From positions 1,473,620 to 1,537,619 of the forward strand of contig NW_024753828.1 in assembly GCF_018991925.1 (NCBI RefSeq): a stretch of 64,000 bases of DNA, written 5' to 3'. Under the pieces are notes generated by a model that saw only the letters and a program-made list of their open reading frames with translations, searched no databases and was not told where the DNA came from. Below, one piece after another: positions 23,062-34,540 of the stretch (the first letter of the stretch is position 1; each line of letters opens with the position of its first letter). Origin of the DNA: Homarus americanus (taxonomy: Eukaryota > Arthropoda > Malacostraca > Decapoda > Nephropidae). The position numbers and the translations under genes are program-made.

Positions 23062-24722
23062 ATACTCCCTCTCCCCTCCAGGCGCTGCAGGAGACTTGTC
23101 AGCAGGGTTGTATCTCACATATTGAGACATAACGGGCAGGGGTGTGGATCAGTCGGCCGCTGCCGGAGACGACTCTGTCAGGCACGGATCTGTGGGAGAA
23201 GCAGAGGGGAAGGAGGGTTGTGGATAGGGGAGAGGTTGTACTTCGGCGAGATGTGGTGCTTCTATCGCCACCCAGGTGGAGGCCAGGTGGGGTATGTGGG
23301 TGTGGGGCCAGCTGCAGGGTCGTTAGGGCAGTAGGTACCTGAGGATGAAAAGAGGGGTATGCCGAAATCGGCCTTGGGCAGGGTGGTGCTCCTAAGTGGC
23401 AATGGTGGAGTGCAGAGTGGCGAAGGAGGTGCAGGATAATGTGTTCAGGGGCGGTGGGAAGGCTGGCGTGGGGCAATGGCCTTGAATGAAAACCGTGTGA
23501 TGTAGTGTTTGTAATGAGTCGTGACGGGCGGCAGGAGTGGAAGTGGTCAATGTCAGAAGTAAGTTGTGTGATGTGCTGCTTATTAGTGGCCGAGGTTATA
23601 GCGCCTACCAGTCTCCGTCAATGTTGCTTCGCCTACCGTGTAGTTGCAGGGAGTCTGACGTCTAGCTTTAGCGCCAAAACGTTGATGGTACCAACAGGGG
23701 AGGTAAGTACATTGTGCTGGGGGCTGGCGAAAAGGCGGGGTCTGGGGCAGGAACAGGAGAAAGAAGCCCAGGCATGGAGGAGCAGAGCTGTTCAATGATG
23801 TCCATCTTATTCAAAGTTTGCAACAAGGTCCCTGGTGTCTTGCTTGTCTGGTGGAATGATATTTCTCTCTGAGGTGCGGTGATCAGGACTGACGAAACCG
23901 GGGCGAAGTGGAGGTGTGACCACTGAGTGGTTTGCGGCATGGCACAGCAGTGTATTCGTTGTGCTGGGGGCTGGCGGCGGTTTCCGGGGCAGGAGGGCAC
24001 GTCGGGGTTATGGGGCGCAGTGTGTGGGTTATGAACAGGCCAGCAGCGAGCATGGAGAACAGAACTGTTCAATGGTGTTCCAAGGTTTGCAGCAGGTCCC
24101 TGATGTCTTGTGAGGGTATTGCTCGGCTGAGGTGTTGACCCAGCTTACCAAGTTCCAGAGGTAAATGCTGGTGTGGTCGTTGGGTTGTCCGTGGCCGCCG
24201 CGGGCATGCGGCCAGACATTCGTTGAATATTCTATCTGCCGCGCGGTTTTGCGTAGTTCGGTGTCGTCAGGTAATCTACTGCGGACAGGGCGTGCGTACT
24301 TGTGGGGAGCTTTTGTGCGTGAAACTGGCGCAGGATGAGTTTTGGAAGTCTGTCTGAGTGCCGGGAGTTCAGCCTACACATCTTCCTCCCAGAGAGTCCG
24401 GAGTTGAGTTTCCAAGGGAGATTGAAGAATGGGTTCTGCAGGAGACTGGGGCGGGTCCGTCGGTAATGCGTTTTTAAGGCGTCCCACCCGAAATAGCGGG
24501 CCTGTTGTTCTCTGGAGGGTTGAGTAGTCCGTGATACATGCGTGACGACTTCACCGTGTGGGCAGAAGGAGAGCAGGGGCACCATGCTTTTGTCGTCAGT
24601 AGCTTGTGAGCCGATGAGAGTGCTTCCACATGATCTAACCAGTCCTCGACGTTGTGGTTGAAAGTCAGTGACTGATCCGTCCGTCCTCCATCCTGTGTGA
24701 GTGCGTCACTCGGGGTCACTAT
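23062..24722 (-). other. Interior of LTR element B with gag remnant
   Basis: It has no pol motifs. At the element's 5' side, minus-strand frame 24719-24474 reads TPSDALTQDGGRTDQSLTFN then VEDWLDHVEALSSAHKL; element A has a similar decayed phrase near 12700-12790. This looks like the first part of a gag gene. The rest (23062-24230) is low-complexity GC-rich sequence with duplicated blocks (GTGCTGGGGGCTGGCG at 23715 and 23960). Confidence 0.55.
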
Positions 24723-25216
24723 TGTAGGGTTTCGTGATATTATGTTGTATCTAGCACTCAGGATGGGATGGATGGGGAATTCTAGATATTAGTTTTCTTA
24801 CTTATAAAATGTATTATATACAAAACAGTCTGGTGCTGGAGATGCCATGTGGTGGCTTGCTCAAAGACACGTGTAGTGGTAGCGTGCTGGAAGAGTAGAT
24901 GTGCAGGAGCTTGGTTAGAGGAGATGTTGTATTCATTGCTCTCACCTCCAGGTTGAATCAGAGAGCTGGACAGCGAGGAGCTTGCTTGGAGGTGTTGCGT
25001 GTTCAGGAACTTAGGGCAGAATGAACCTCAATGGAAGACTGAGAGCTTATATACACGGTAGCCGGGAAGTAAACCCGTGGGAACTCGCCGGTTGCTTGAC
25101 TCTGTTGCTAGGGTAGACGTAGCAGGTGGTGACCTCCCCCAGGGCAGCTCGCTGGATGCTAGGATACTGTCGCATTGGAATGCGGCTACGCAATTGTAGG
25201 GGAGAGATTCACTACA
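24723..25216 (-). repeat. 5' LTR of element B
   Basis: 494 bp, TGTAGGG...CACTACA. A minus-strand TATATAAG box lies at 25046-25053. Partner of the split LTR at 16992-23061. Confidence 0.87.
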
Positions 25217-25456
25217 ACTATGTGCTGGGAATCATCGATGCAGGATCCCGGTGGCCAGAAGCCATTGTGGTCAAAACCATCAACACAGATACCCACCCCA
25301 GAAGTCATCGTGTCAGATAACGGACCACAGTTCAGAGCCAAGGAGTTTGCACAGTTCTGTGAAGAATGGGAATAAAACACCACAAAGTGACACCATATCA
25401 TCCCCAAGCAAATGGGGAAATTGAGCGGTTCTTCTCAACCATGTTGAAAGCACTCC

Positions 25457-26607
25457 TGTCATGGTCACGTTGACTGCTGATCTATTTAACTAATGATTCT
25501 TATTAAACTCCACGCCAGCAAAACATGAGTGAGTTAGCGACCCCTGAGAAGACGTGTTTTTTCCCCATAGACGCTACACTTGTGTTTCCTCCCAGAGTCC
25601 CGCCTTTTTGAAGACAGTTGTCAATGCGTTATTCCACTTCTCTGGGAAGCTCAATCTTGAATTAGTCTGTGTAAATCAACTCAAGTAATTCGCCAAACCT
25701 TGTCAACTGAGGGTCATCTTTGAATGAGTAACATAGTTTGTTTGTAAGTATTGTCAAACCACGAACCAGCGAGAGTGCTCTGCTTCAATGTTTCTCCAGG
25801 TATGTTTTGTGTAGCCATTCAGTTAATTCAGTCAATGTGAATATCAGTGTTCACCAGTGTTCATGATTTAACAGTTGAATTGTCATTCACCCAGTGTAGA
25901 AGTAATATAACGTAAATACGTCTGTCGTCTAGACAAGAGAGTTGTTGTTGTCATGCTCCTTGACGCTGCTTCAATGTTTCTCCAGATCCCATTGTGATTC
26001 TTGCAACCATTCAACAACGGCCCCGGATGTAGTAGATAACCAGGTATATGAAACGATGCACCGATGTGCCTGATTAATGTGCTGCCTCTTACGCGGCTTG
26101 GCCCAGACCCCAGACCAGCCATGTGTCTGGCTCACCTAATAATAACAGTAACAGGAGCCCTAGTGTTCTACCCTGGGTTGCTCTGGAAGTGTATGTCCAC
26201 AGAGAGGGTTGTAACATGTATGTTGGATAATTAGTTGGAAATATTATCCCATGGGTAGTGGACCCTGTATATCTAGTTTAATTATTTACGAGTATGTTGA
26301 GTAAGTACTGTCTGCAATAAGCCCAGGAGTTGAGCCTGGTAGTTATATGATTAATACAATATCTTTCCCATTGATTGCATATTAATAAACTTGTTTTTAG
26401 AGTACTTTAGGTGTATTCCTTTCTCCCACAGTATTTTACCTTTATTTCCATCCAAGTGACTTGATACCAGAATTACCATACCCATGTGCCTAGACCCTCG
26501 ACCATGCTACCAAAAGAATAGGTGACGGAACTGAGTAAGAGTAAGACTAAGAGAAGTAAGTAAGATGAGGGTGGTGTAGATACAGAGAGGGAACCCGCGC
26601 CCTCACA
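25457..26607. mobile_element. Solo LTR D, inserted in Gypsy C integrase
   Basis: 1151 bp with TGTCATGG...CCTCACA ends. CTCC at 25453-25456 is repeated at 26608-26611. Deleting the element and one CTCC gives a continuous Gypsy reading across the site (…TMLKALRAMHTEGKDW…), so the boundaries are firm. It contains AATAAA near 26391, a possible plus-strand poly(A) signal. No second copy or interior is present in the window, hence a solo LTR. Confidence 0.85.
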
Positions 26608-27402
26608 CTCCGGGCGATGCATACTGAGGGGAAAGATTGGAGACGGCAACTCGGTAAATTCTTGATGCACTACAGGAACACCCCACACTCGATGAAAGGG
26701 TGAGACACCAGTCAAACTCCTCATGGGAAGGAACATCAAGGTGAAACTCCCTCAAGTGAGTCATGACTTAGAAGACACACAAGTGACACGTTGGGATGTG
26801 GCACGCAAGAGAGATAAAAGAGAAAAGGACAAACTGAAACTCCGGATAGACAACCGGAATAAGTCCAAACTAGCGAATTGAGACCAACTAATCAAGTGCT
26901 CCTGAAGCAAACCAAGAAAGACAAGCTCAACTAATTATGATCCTAAACCGTGGACGATAAGTGAAAGGCGAGGTGATTCAGCTATTCTACAGCGAGGACC
27001 CAAGAAGATATTACGCAGCACATCCCAGATGAGAAGAGTTCCAGGAGATGCCAAGGAGGTAATGACAGCAGACAGTGACACGGACGGAAGCCACAAAACG
27101 GCCGAGAGAACCGACAACACTCATCGAAACCGGGAAACAACCCAAGCCAACATGCCGAGGACAGGGATGGATAAGTCCAGGCACGAGAACAGCGAGGAGG
27201 AACCACTCACTGCTAGGCGACCATGTCGTACTATAAAACCGAAGAAATACCAGATGGAGCTGAAGACTGGATCCGATGGAAGTAAAAGCTCTGGAATGGA
27301 TGAAGTTGATGACCCGAAATGGATGGAGAGATGAACCCGCCGTTCATGGAACTAAAGAGAACTGCAATACAGAACTGTCATCATGAATAAAAGGAGGGAA
27401 GA

Positions 27403-27574
27403 TGTACTGTTCCGCGTATAGTCATTGGAGTGTGTACTAGTATAGGTGAGATGGTGTAGCCTATGTGTGTTAATTCCTGTTCTGTACATTTCAGGTATTG
27501 GTGCCTTCTGTATTGAGACAATAAACACCAACAAAATCAAACAGTATATTACTGACCAACGGTGCATACAAAAG
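27403..27574 (+). repeat. 3' LTR of Gypsy C
   Basis: About 172 bp starting TGTACTGTTCC, preceded by a purine tract. It matches the left LTR with a few indels (for example GTGTGTACT versus GTGTACT), so the element is old. Confidence 0.85.
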
Positions 27575-30110
27575 TGGTAATAAGAACATAGCCACGGTTA
27601 TCACTTAACTTACATTTATTTTATTTATTTATTATTTTTGTATTTTTTATATGCATAAATTAAGGCAGAATAGAAAACATACGTATATTGGGGAGCAGTA
27701 CAACATGGGCTGTACAGTGGTAATAAGGTTTCAAGAGGACAGAGCTGTCAGGATTATGTTTAGTTGGCATTATGTTTTATTGCAGCGGTAATTATTTTAT
27801 TTACATGATACTGATAAAACGGTTTTGATGGCACAATAAAAAGCAGGTACTGTAAATATAGTAAGTGTTACAAGAAATATTAATACTTCGACAATAGATA
27901 TTTTTTAAGAGATGATTTAAAGGAAGAGAGCATAGTCTTGCCTGATGTGGGTGGGATAAGTTGTTCCACACCCACACCATGATATTTTATGGAGGTCTGG
28001 GACCAAGAGGAGCGCATGGAGGTGGTCTTATAGTCTGGGTGCTCTGTTGTATCTCTGACTATTCCGGAACTTAGAAAAGTCATTATTGTCAAGGAAGTGA
28101 TTGATAGATTTGAAACAAAGAGAAACAGCAGTAGGTGTTAATATTCGAATTTTAAAATTTTCTATAAGAAAATTTTTCGTTTGTGTGATCTGTTTTTTCG
28201 CAGGTCATTGTCCTTACATCTCTTTAGTGCAGCAACCAGATGGTGTTTTTGGAATATCAGAGGCCTCCCCATAGTGTGTGACAGTGTATCAGGTGTTGGT
28301 AAAAAGATCATGATAATTTCTTTCATTGCTGTGAGAGTGAGCGACTGTCGAGTGTGATACATGATACTGCAGTGCTTATTGGTTTTACTGTGAATGGCTT
28401 GTATGTGGTTTCTCCAGTTAAGTTTTCATCAACAATAACTCTGAGGAATTTAAGTATTTTGTTCGCATTTGAGGACTATATTTGGGCGGCCAGGAATCCA
28501 GGACTGGTGGTGTTTTTCCTTCTGTTAAAGATCGTAATAAGGTTTAAGGTCATGAGTTACGTATTACCTATGGTCCTGACCGAAGATCATCTACAGTGTT
28601 CATAGTTTCATCATGAATGGAGGTCTGAGTTGTTGCATAGAGATTACTATCGTCTGCAAATATGTTGTATTTAGTGAGTGAGCTGGCGTGGACTATGTCG
28701 TTTATGCAACAAAACAGTACTGGACCGAGAATGGAACCTTGGGGACCTAATACAAATTGGCGAGAGTCAGATTGGTGGTTATTATAGACATACTGCACCC
28801 TGTTGGACAGATATGAAACCACTCAGGTCCTCAACGCCGTAATGTTCAAGCTAGCGAGGATGTTATGATCGACAGTACGAAGGTACGAGAGATCCAAGAA
28901 TATACCGATCAGAACTGACTGTCATCAAAGGAATTTAAGATGTCATTAGTAAAGGATAGCACTGCACCTCAGTCAGACTAGCCTAAATCCAAACTGGGAG
29001 CTCAGATGTTATTGGCATTGCAGAAGGAATTTAGTATATTACATTTTTTCCAGTATCTTACTGGTGTGGGAGGACCGATATGGGGCGGTAATTTGGCAGA
29101 CCCTAGATTTTTATATGCCGGATGAACTTTAGCAATTTCAGTTTATCAGAAAGACACCACTAGTGAAGGAGGAGTTACAAATGTGTTGGAGAACAGGTAG
29201 TAATAAAGGGATACTTTTTAATGAGGTGCTCATTAGTTTATTGTCGTCGCCTGCTGCTTTCTTCATCTGGACATTTTATGATGGCCAGTAATTCCATCTG
29301 CTGTGACGGATAAGAACAGCTCATTTTGCTGTCTGGTTTTGCGGTAGGCTCTAAATCTCATGGTGATCAGGAATGCTCTCTGCAAGATTTTGCCAACATT
29401 AATAAAAATATCTATTGAAGTGGTTAGCAATGGGGAGGGTTCCGTTACAACTGAATCATTTATCATAAGAAAGCAGTGTGGTCAAGGCCGAGTGTTCTCT
29501 GAATAGAATTTATGATTATCCAGGTTTCTTACTGTCACCCGATGCTGACTGGGGCTTATTTGTATTATATTAATATTTTAACCGTTGGAGTTACTTATTT
29601 CGATACTGGTAAGCAGCAATGGTTATGGGTCTTAAATTTCTTTGAAGTTTGTGTTATCATTTGTCCTTAATTTTGCAATTTCGCTTGTGATATAGGGTTT
29701 GAAAATGGATACAGTTTTTTTAACTGACTTAGTATTGAGCGGGAAGCATTTATCAAAGCAGCATTGAAGATGCAGCAGAAACCACAGCTGTTCACGTTAG
29801 GGCTATAGGTATAGACAAGATCCCAGTTAGCATCTGCCAGGTTATAAAAAAGGCTCATGTTGTTGGCATCAGTCTCTCTGTATTAGATACTGAGATTCCC
29901 TACTAGACCTTCTTCAGGAAGTCTTGTGGCTGTTTTATATATGCAAAAAACTGGAAGTGATCTGAGATATTATAAATAATTCCAATTTTGCAAGATTGTT
30001 AGAGTGTTGTTAGTCCAGATATGATCTATCACAGTGGTGGCAGTCAATTTTAGTGGGTTTATTATAGTAAGAAGAAGAGTTTAGAATGGCAGGTAGCAAG
30101 AAGGTCTAAT
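27575..30110 (-). mobile_element. LINE F, decayed, minus strand
   Basis: Minus-strand pieces in LINE order: endonuclease box SDHFQFFA-like near 29950-29970 with IDHIWTNNTL-type motif near 30005-30040; RT motifs YLSNRVQYVYNN and GPQGSILGPVLF (motif B) with IFADDSNLYAT (motif C) in 28568-28822; a thumb-like ILKFLRVIVDENL near 28425-28465; and a C-terminal SSFKSSLKKYLLSKY ending at 27880. Both ends are approximate. Numerous stops. Confidence 0.75.
28568..28822 (-). pseudogene. LINE F reverse transcriptase catalytic part
   Basis: 84 codons containing SRQFVLGPQGSILGPVLF and, 20 residues on, YNIFADDSNLYAT. The FADD box is the polymerase active site. The Q-G-S-x-L-G-P motif B is characteristic of non-LTR RTs. 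The frame is cut on both sides. Confidence 0.85.
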
Positions 30111-31384
30111 ACTGAGGTGTCGGAGTTATATATATATGTTTTATATGCCTAGCTCTTATTGAATATATATATATATATATGTTACTTTACCAAAGTCAGA
30201 AAGGCTTAGGCTTGTGTAAATTAATGAAAATGTAAGCACGTTAAATTCAAGAACAGAGAATAAACGCTCCAGCCAGACCGACTATGCTTATATTATTCTC
30301 CCATTAAATAACGCAAGATAATACACTCAGCGATGAGGATAAGATTCAGTGTTAGTAGCGAAGAGAGATAGTGACCACTGAAGTGGCTACTCTGAACCTG
30401 GAGAATTTATAAGAGAGCAACCATGTCAGTGGGATACATCGTCAGTGATACAGAAAGACACCCATTGGGAGTATGATGACAAGGAAGATTTCACATCGCC
30501 AGAGAGAATGGGCTTCTGGCAATGAATTAATGGACGACGGTAGATGCTCAGAAGAAGAAAGTCCTTCAAGAGAAAAGGAAAGCAATCTTTTTTTGACAGA
30601 GGTAGGAGCTAATATTTATTCTATTTCTGTCAATCTGTTACCCAGACAAACCCAAGGACTCTCACTGATTCAGATTACCAGATTCTGGAAGCAAATATTT
30701 GATCTTGTTCACTTGAGATCATGAAAGTTACAGATTTGGCACCAGAGATATGAGGTAAAGAACCAGTAAGTAATTATATAGTAGTTGAAGAAGTATCCAT
30801 TCACTGTAACTTTGGATGTTTCTTGAACCGAGCTCTAAGAGACATCGCTTAGGCTAGGCCTGAATGAAAATACAGAATAAGCATGAATTCACTAATCTTA
30901 TCTTGTGTGTTAATAGATAAAGCAAACATGGAATTGGCTGCTTGTTCTGGTGTTATAAATGTGTTTAACATTACTTGGTGTTTACACAAGCTTCCAAACA
31001 CTTTCTGGACTTTGGTAAGAAGTAACATAATATATATATATATAATCAATAAAAGGCAGCATATAAACATATGACACTAAAAGAGAGCATGGTTGATACA
31101 ACCTAAATAACAAACTTACAGAATTATTTCGTTTATGGCAGGGAAGAAGGGAATAGAACATAACAATATAATCTCTAATTCAAACAGTTTGAAAGGCCTG
31201 TTCTCACAATTCAGATAATTAGAGTCTAATTTTAATTATACAGAGATCCTCCTTAACCTTGTTTGATCTTCTAGGACTATTCCATCGTTTTGCTAGGTTT
31301 CACTTGCACTTGCACATCAGTGACAGACATATCATCACTACAGTCAGTTGACACAGAGTGGGATGCTGGGAAACATCATCTTGA
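30111..31384. other. Unassigned repetitive stretch
   Basis: It holds a (TA)n run (30160-30180) and another at 31031-31043. Near 30320, ...ACACTCAGCGATGAGGATAAG resembles the end of an LTR followed by a Gypsy-type primer site, with short gag-like frames after it (30425-30725), but I cannot find the paired LTR. No recognised gene. Confidence 0.4.
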
Positions 31385-31810
31385 CATCACTCATGATGAT
31401 GACTGTATCGGAAACTGTGTCAAGTTTAATATCATGTCCTGGTGTTAAGCATTCATCTCGTCATGTGCCTGAATGATGTGATCCACATGAACATATTCAA
31501 AGAGTTACCACATTTCGACTAAATATGTCCTAGATCCACATGGCCTGTCAATGACAAATCAGTTATCCACTTTGCATGTACAGTACCATAACCTAGCCAT
31601 ATTCCTAACTCTCACACTCTATCATTTACCTTGAACACTCTTCACTGAACTCTTATCATGATACATTTTGTTGAGCTTTGTTTCCCACATCTTCAAACAG
31701 ACTTACTAACTAAACTTCAACTTGTCTTCACCATTAACTCTGCAGGAGTCCGTCCTGTCACACTATTATATGTGGCGTGGTTCTGCATTCCGAGTAAGAA
31801 ATTTGCTAGT
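31385..31810 (-). pseudogene. Gypsy integrase C-terminal scrap
   Basis: Minus-strand reading across shifts gives NSVTGRTPAELMVKT (compare the TTGxxPAELL box of Gypsy integrases), then FKVNDRV-VRNMARLW and YVHVDHIIQAHDEM, matching the usual F..GD.V.VRN and HVD.I boxes downstream of the core. Three or more frameshifts and stops. It is next to, but not clearly part of, Gypsy G. Confidence 0.55.
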
Positions 31811-31942
31811 CTGGTGTTTCATTGATTTTCCTATTTTTGAATGTTGGAAAGAATTCTAATTGACTTGAAGGCAACCATTAGAGCAGGATGATAGTAGTCA
31901 GTACATGCTTATGACTGCTAGAGTTCCATGAAAATCCTGATT

Positions 31943-33595
31943 ATACTGCCAGACTGGGGGTCACTAATACTAAGGGTAAATACTTAACTCGAATCTTAAT
32001 TTCTAAGGGTCGCTGCCACCAGACCCCCTCTGGACAGCATGTAGCTCGTTAGGTAGCGTGCTGAGTGGACTAGGCATTGGGTTAGGTTTTCCATTGACCA
32101 GATCGATAAGGGTAAAGAAGGGTGAAACCATAACATGTCTTAATTGATTTATTCCTTATAAAACATACTGGAAAAAACATATACATGAATTGGCCTTCCT
32201 CAGAAGAACAACGAAAATGTGGTTACTCAGATGGGCCCCAGACTCTTACATTGATGGCGTGTCATCCACCTACTTATTGCATAACAATCTGTGACCACCT
32301 TACCTCGGTCATTCCTTCTTACACTATCCCTTAACACATCAGACTGCTCCACCTGTATGGAATATAGCACCGTCGGTTATCATACATAGTAGCACCATCT
32401 CAACACACCTGTTACACTCCATACCTGCAAGTATGGGACTCCTTGTGACTTTTAGGTATACACAACAGACACCTCGTTCGCATACCGCCCTCGATGGGTA
32501 AAGACGAGGGCTTCACCTAGAGACATACCAGCACTATTTCTACGCCTGGTATTATAGGTCGCTCCAAGTGACGACCGCAGAGTTTCTCACGGTCTCCTTA
32601 TTTGTGACTATTCATTTGGAATGGTGCACTGGAAATCCACAGGTTCACAGTGGATTGGCATAGCGGGCAGTAGTCGCCACCTGTTGTGACGCTCAAAGGG
32701 ATAATGGCGGCCGGGCGGCAAGGCACTCCGACCTCATGGAACCTGAGGTGACGGTAGAACGAGGAAGACTGAGAAATAATGCCTGACGGGCGGTTATCCC
32801 ACCCTTTAACACATTCCTATTACACTTATATATACGGCAAAGCTTTAAACTGTAATAACTTCTATTTATCAACCTTAATTATAGGGCGGGATATAGCCCG
32901 CTAGGACACTGACCTGAGGTGACGGTAGAACGAGGAAGACTGAGGGCATTGCCCCGCCGCTCCTCATCAGCCGAATGTTCATGGCGGGGGTGTATCAACT
33001 TCATTTAAAACTGTAATGAGGGATTCTCCTCTCACACCTTGCACTATTTGAATACAGACATAAGATTCTCTGATCACTGTACCTTTCGTGGGTATATGTC
33101 ACGTGAGGATACGAGGTGTATTAAGTTCATACCGACGCATACACGATATTTCCTTTCAAGTATAGTTTCTGGATCACTTCCAACACCCCACATAGTTCTG
33201 ATATATTTATCCTTTCCAGATCATTGTTCTCATGTATTTTCATATGATATCTTTGGAAGTTATGTTCGCTACACGCTCACAGACGTAAATAGTGTGACCT
33301 TCAAACCCTGATCCACACTTAGTCTTACAGTACACTAGTCCGGCTCAACTGGACTTTAACATTCATCTTATGCATACCCTGAGTTCTCCTTAATGCTATG
33401 AATACATACACTTAATATGATATAACTGTACCTGGGTACAATACAACACATGGTCTAGTAACATTGAGTAGGTGAGTTATCCTTTATCAATGTTTCCCGT
33501 TTTCTGAGATTCTACAAGCACGGTGGATTTGAATGTTATATAGCATAATATGAATTAAATGGGGTTTTTAGCATGACAATGATGTGCGCAGTACA
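31943..33595 (-). repeat. LTR H1 (3' LTR of Gypsy G)
   Basis: 1653 bp; in minus orientation it starts TGTACTGCGC and ends CTGGCAGTATA. It matches the split copy H2 over its full length (36 kb and 43-44 kb parts). Contains duplicated blocks such as GACGGTAGAACGAGGAAGACTGAG (32750 and 32924). Confidence 0.85.
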
Positions 33596-34540
33596 TAGCC
33601 TTCCCCTCCCAAAGATTCATATTATGTGGAATAATATGCAAAAGCGCTAACGCTGTAGTGTACATACATTTTACAACATCCTAACAGTTCGTGAATACAG
33701 TGCCTTAATACATCAAACAAAACATAAGGAGACTTAAACGTTTCCCACGAGCGTCTCCGCTACCATATACTTCGGACAACCGTTTACAATCCTGCTACTT
33801 CGGTACACAATATATCATTAAAAAGAAAATTATAAGGAGACAAAATTTTCATACTCGAGTCTCCGTTACCTATACAAGCAACAACTTATCAATTCTTATT
33901 TCAGTACAATATAGTATAGGGAACATGCCCCTAACAGTTCATCAGAGTATTACCTCAACATACTTTTGGCACGAACACATAAACAGTGACTCTTTGACAT
34001 TACATACACAACAGAGTTCTCTGCATGAAATTACATATACTAAGGAATTTAAATTCTTGTCTATGAATGGGGAATTAGTTGCATCAGACACTTCCTCAGA
34101 TTACTACTTTGTTTCAATAATAATTCACCTTTTCAACACAAAACCGTGGTTCTATACGTACACATTGGGGCTCATAACACCAAACACGTATTTTCTATCT
34201 CACAGTTCAGAAGAATTGGTATTTCAAGGACAGGGTGACTCCGTCATCCGGAGCGAGTCAACAACCCAAAAAACTTCCGACACATAAAAACTGAGATTTC
34301 TCCCTTCGACAACATAGGCAGCAACTGGATTTCCGGACTTCAGTTCGTAAGAACTGGGATTTACAATGTTGGGGTGACTTCATTTCCAGTGACGAGGTCA
34401 ACACCCACAAGAAAAATAAATCCGACAAACCACCTGAGCAACCGTCTCCCCCACCAAAAACTTTATAATTCAACAAATCAACCTAACCAACTGGAAAGCC
34501 AAAAATATTCAATTGAGGCAACATCCTGGAACTATATTTC
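33596..34540 (-). other. Gypsy G region between integrase and LTR
   Basis: No protein family is recognised. It has an imperfect direct repeat: GGGTGACT(C/T)C(G/A)T(C/T) phrases near 34232 and 34374 followed by GAGCGAGTCAACAACCC / GACGAGGTCAACACCC. A plus-strand frame (33925-34287) is open by chance. The region may be a decayed extra ORF or long 3' UTR. Confidence 0.4.

Larger units (their letters stand above)
16992..25216 (-). mobile_element. LTR element B (non-autonomous), inserted in Gypsy C
   Basis: TGTAGGG...CACTACA direct repeats flank an interior of 1.66 kb. ACTA at 16988-16991 is repeated at 25217-25220, and removing the element restores GACTATGTGCTGGG in the Gypsy integrase. The purine tract (GGAGGGGAGAGGGAGTAT, minus strand, 23062-23080) abuts the left LTR, and a primer-like TAGTGACCCCGAGTGACGC (minus) abuts the right LTR, so it points leftward. 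It shares ends, PPT, TATA box and interior blocks with element A. Its left LTR is split by LINE E (17279-22878). Confidence 0.88.
16565..27334 (+). pseudogene. Gypsy C integrase, in three pieces
   Basis: Piece 1 (to 16991) has the zinc-binding region (LAHETHLGMVKTKALLRGKVW) with two stops, then the first catalytic aspartate in IHVDICGPFPIGDY. Piece 2 (25221-25456) has GIIDAGSRWPEAIVV, the second aspartate in VSDNGPQF and the catalytic glutamate in PYHPQANGEIERFFSTM, across a one-base frameshift near 25300. Piece 3 (26612-27334) continues KDWRRQLGKFLMHYRNTPHS, then a decayed C-terminal part ending in RRPCRTIKPKKYQ. Pieces 2 and 3 join in frame when solo LTR D is removed. Function in the family: insertion of the cDNA. 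Confidence 0.85.
13621..27574 (+). mobile_element. Gypsy-type LTR retrotransposon C, decayed and twice interrupted
   Basis: Short LTRs (13621-13800 and 27403-27574) flank gag, zinc knuckles, protease, RT, RNase H and integrase in Gypsy order. A primer site (TGGCGACGAGGATC, 13801) follows the left LTR and a purine tract (AAAAGGAGGGAAGA, 27389-27402) precedes the right one. TGGT at 13617-13620 and 27575-27578 is the likely target duplication. LTR element B (16992-25216) and solo LTR D (25457-26607) sit inside the integrase gene; removing both leaves about 4.6 kb. Many frameshifts and stops make it dead. Exact LTR ends are uncertain by a few bases because they lack clean TG...CA. Confidence 0.87.

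Noticed and set aside
33925..34287. A 120-codon plus-strand frame
   Set aside because: It lies between integrase and LTR of a minus-strand Gypsy and shows no family motif; likely chance.
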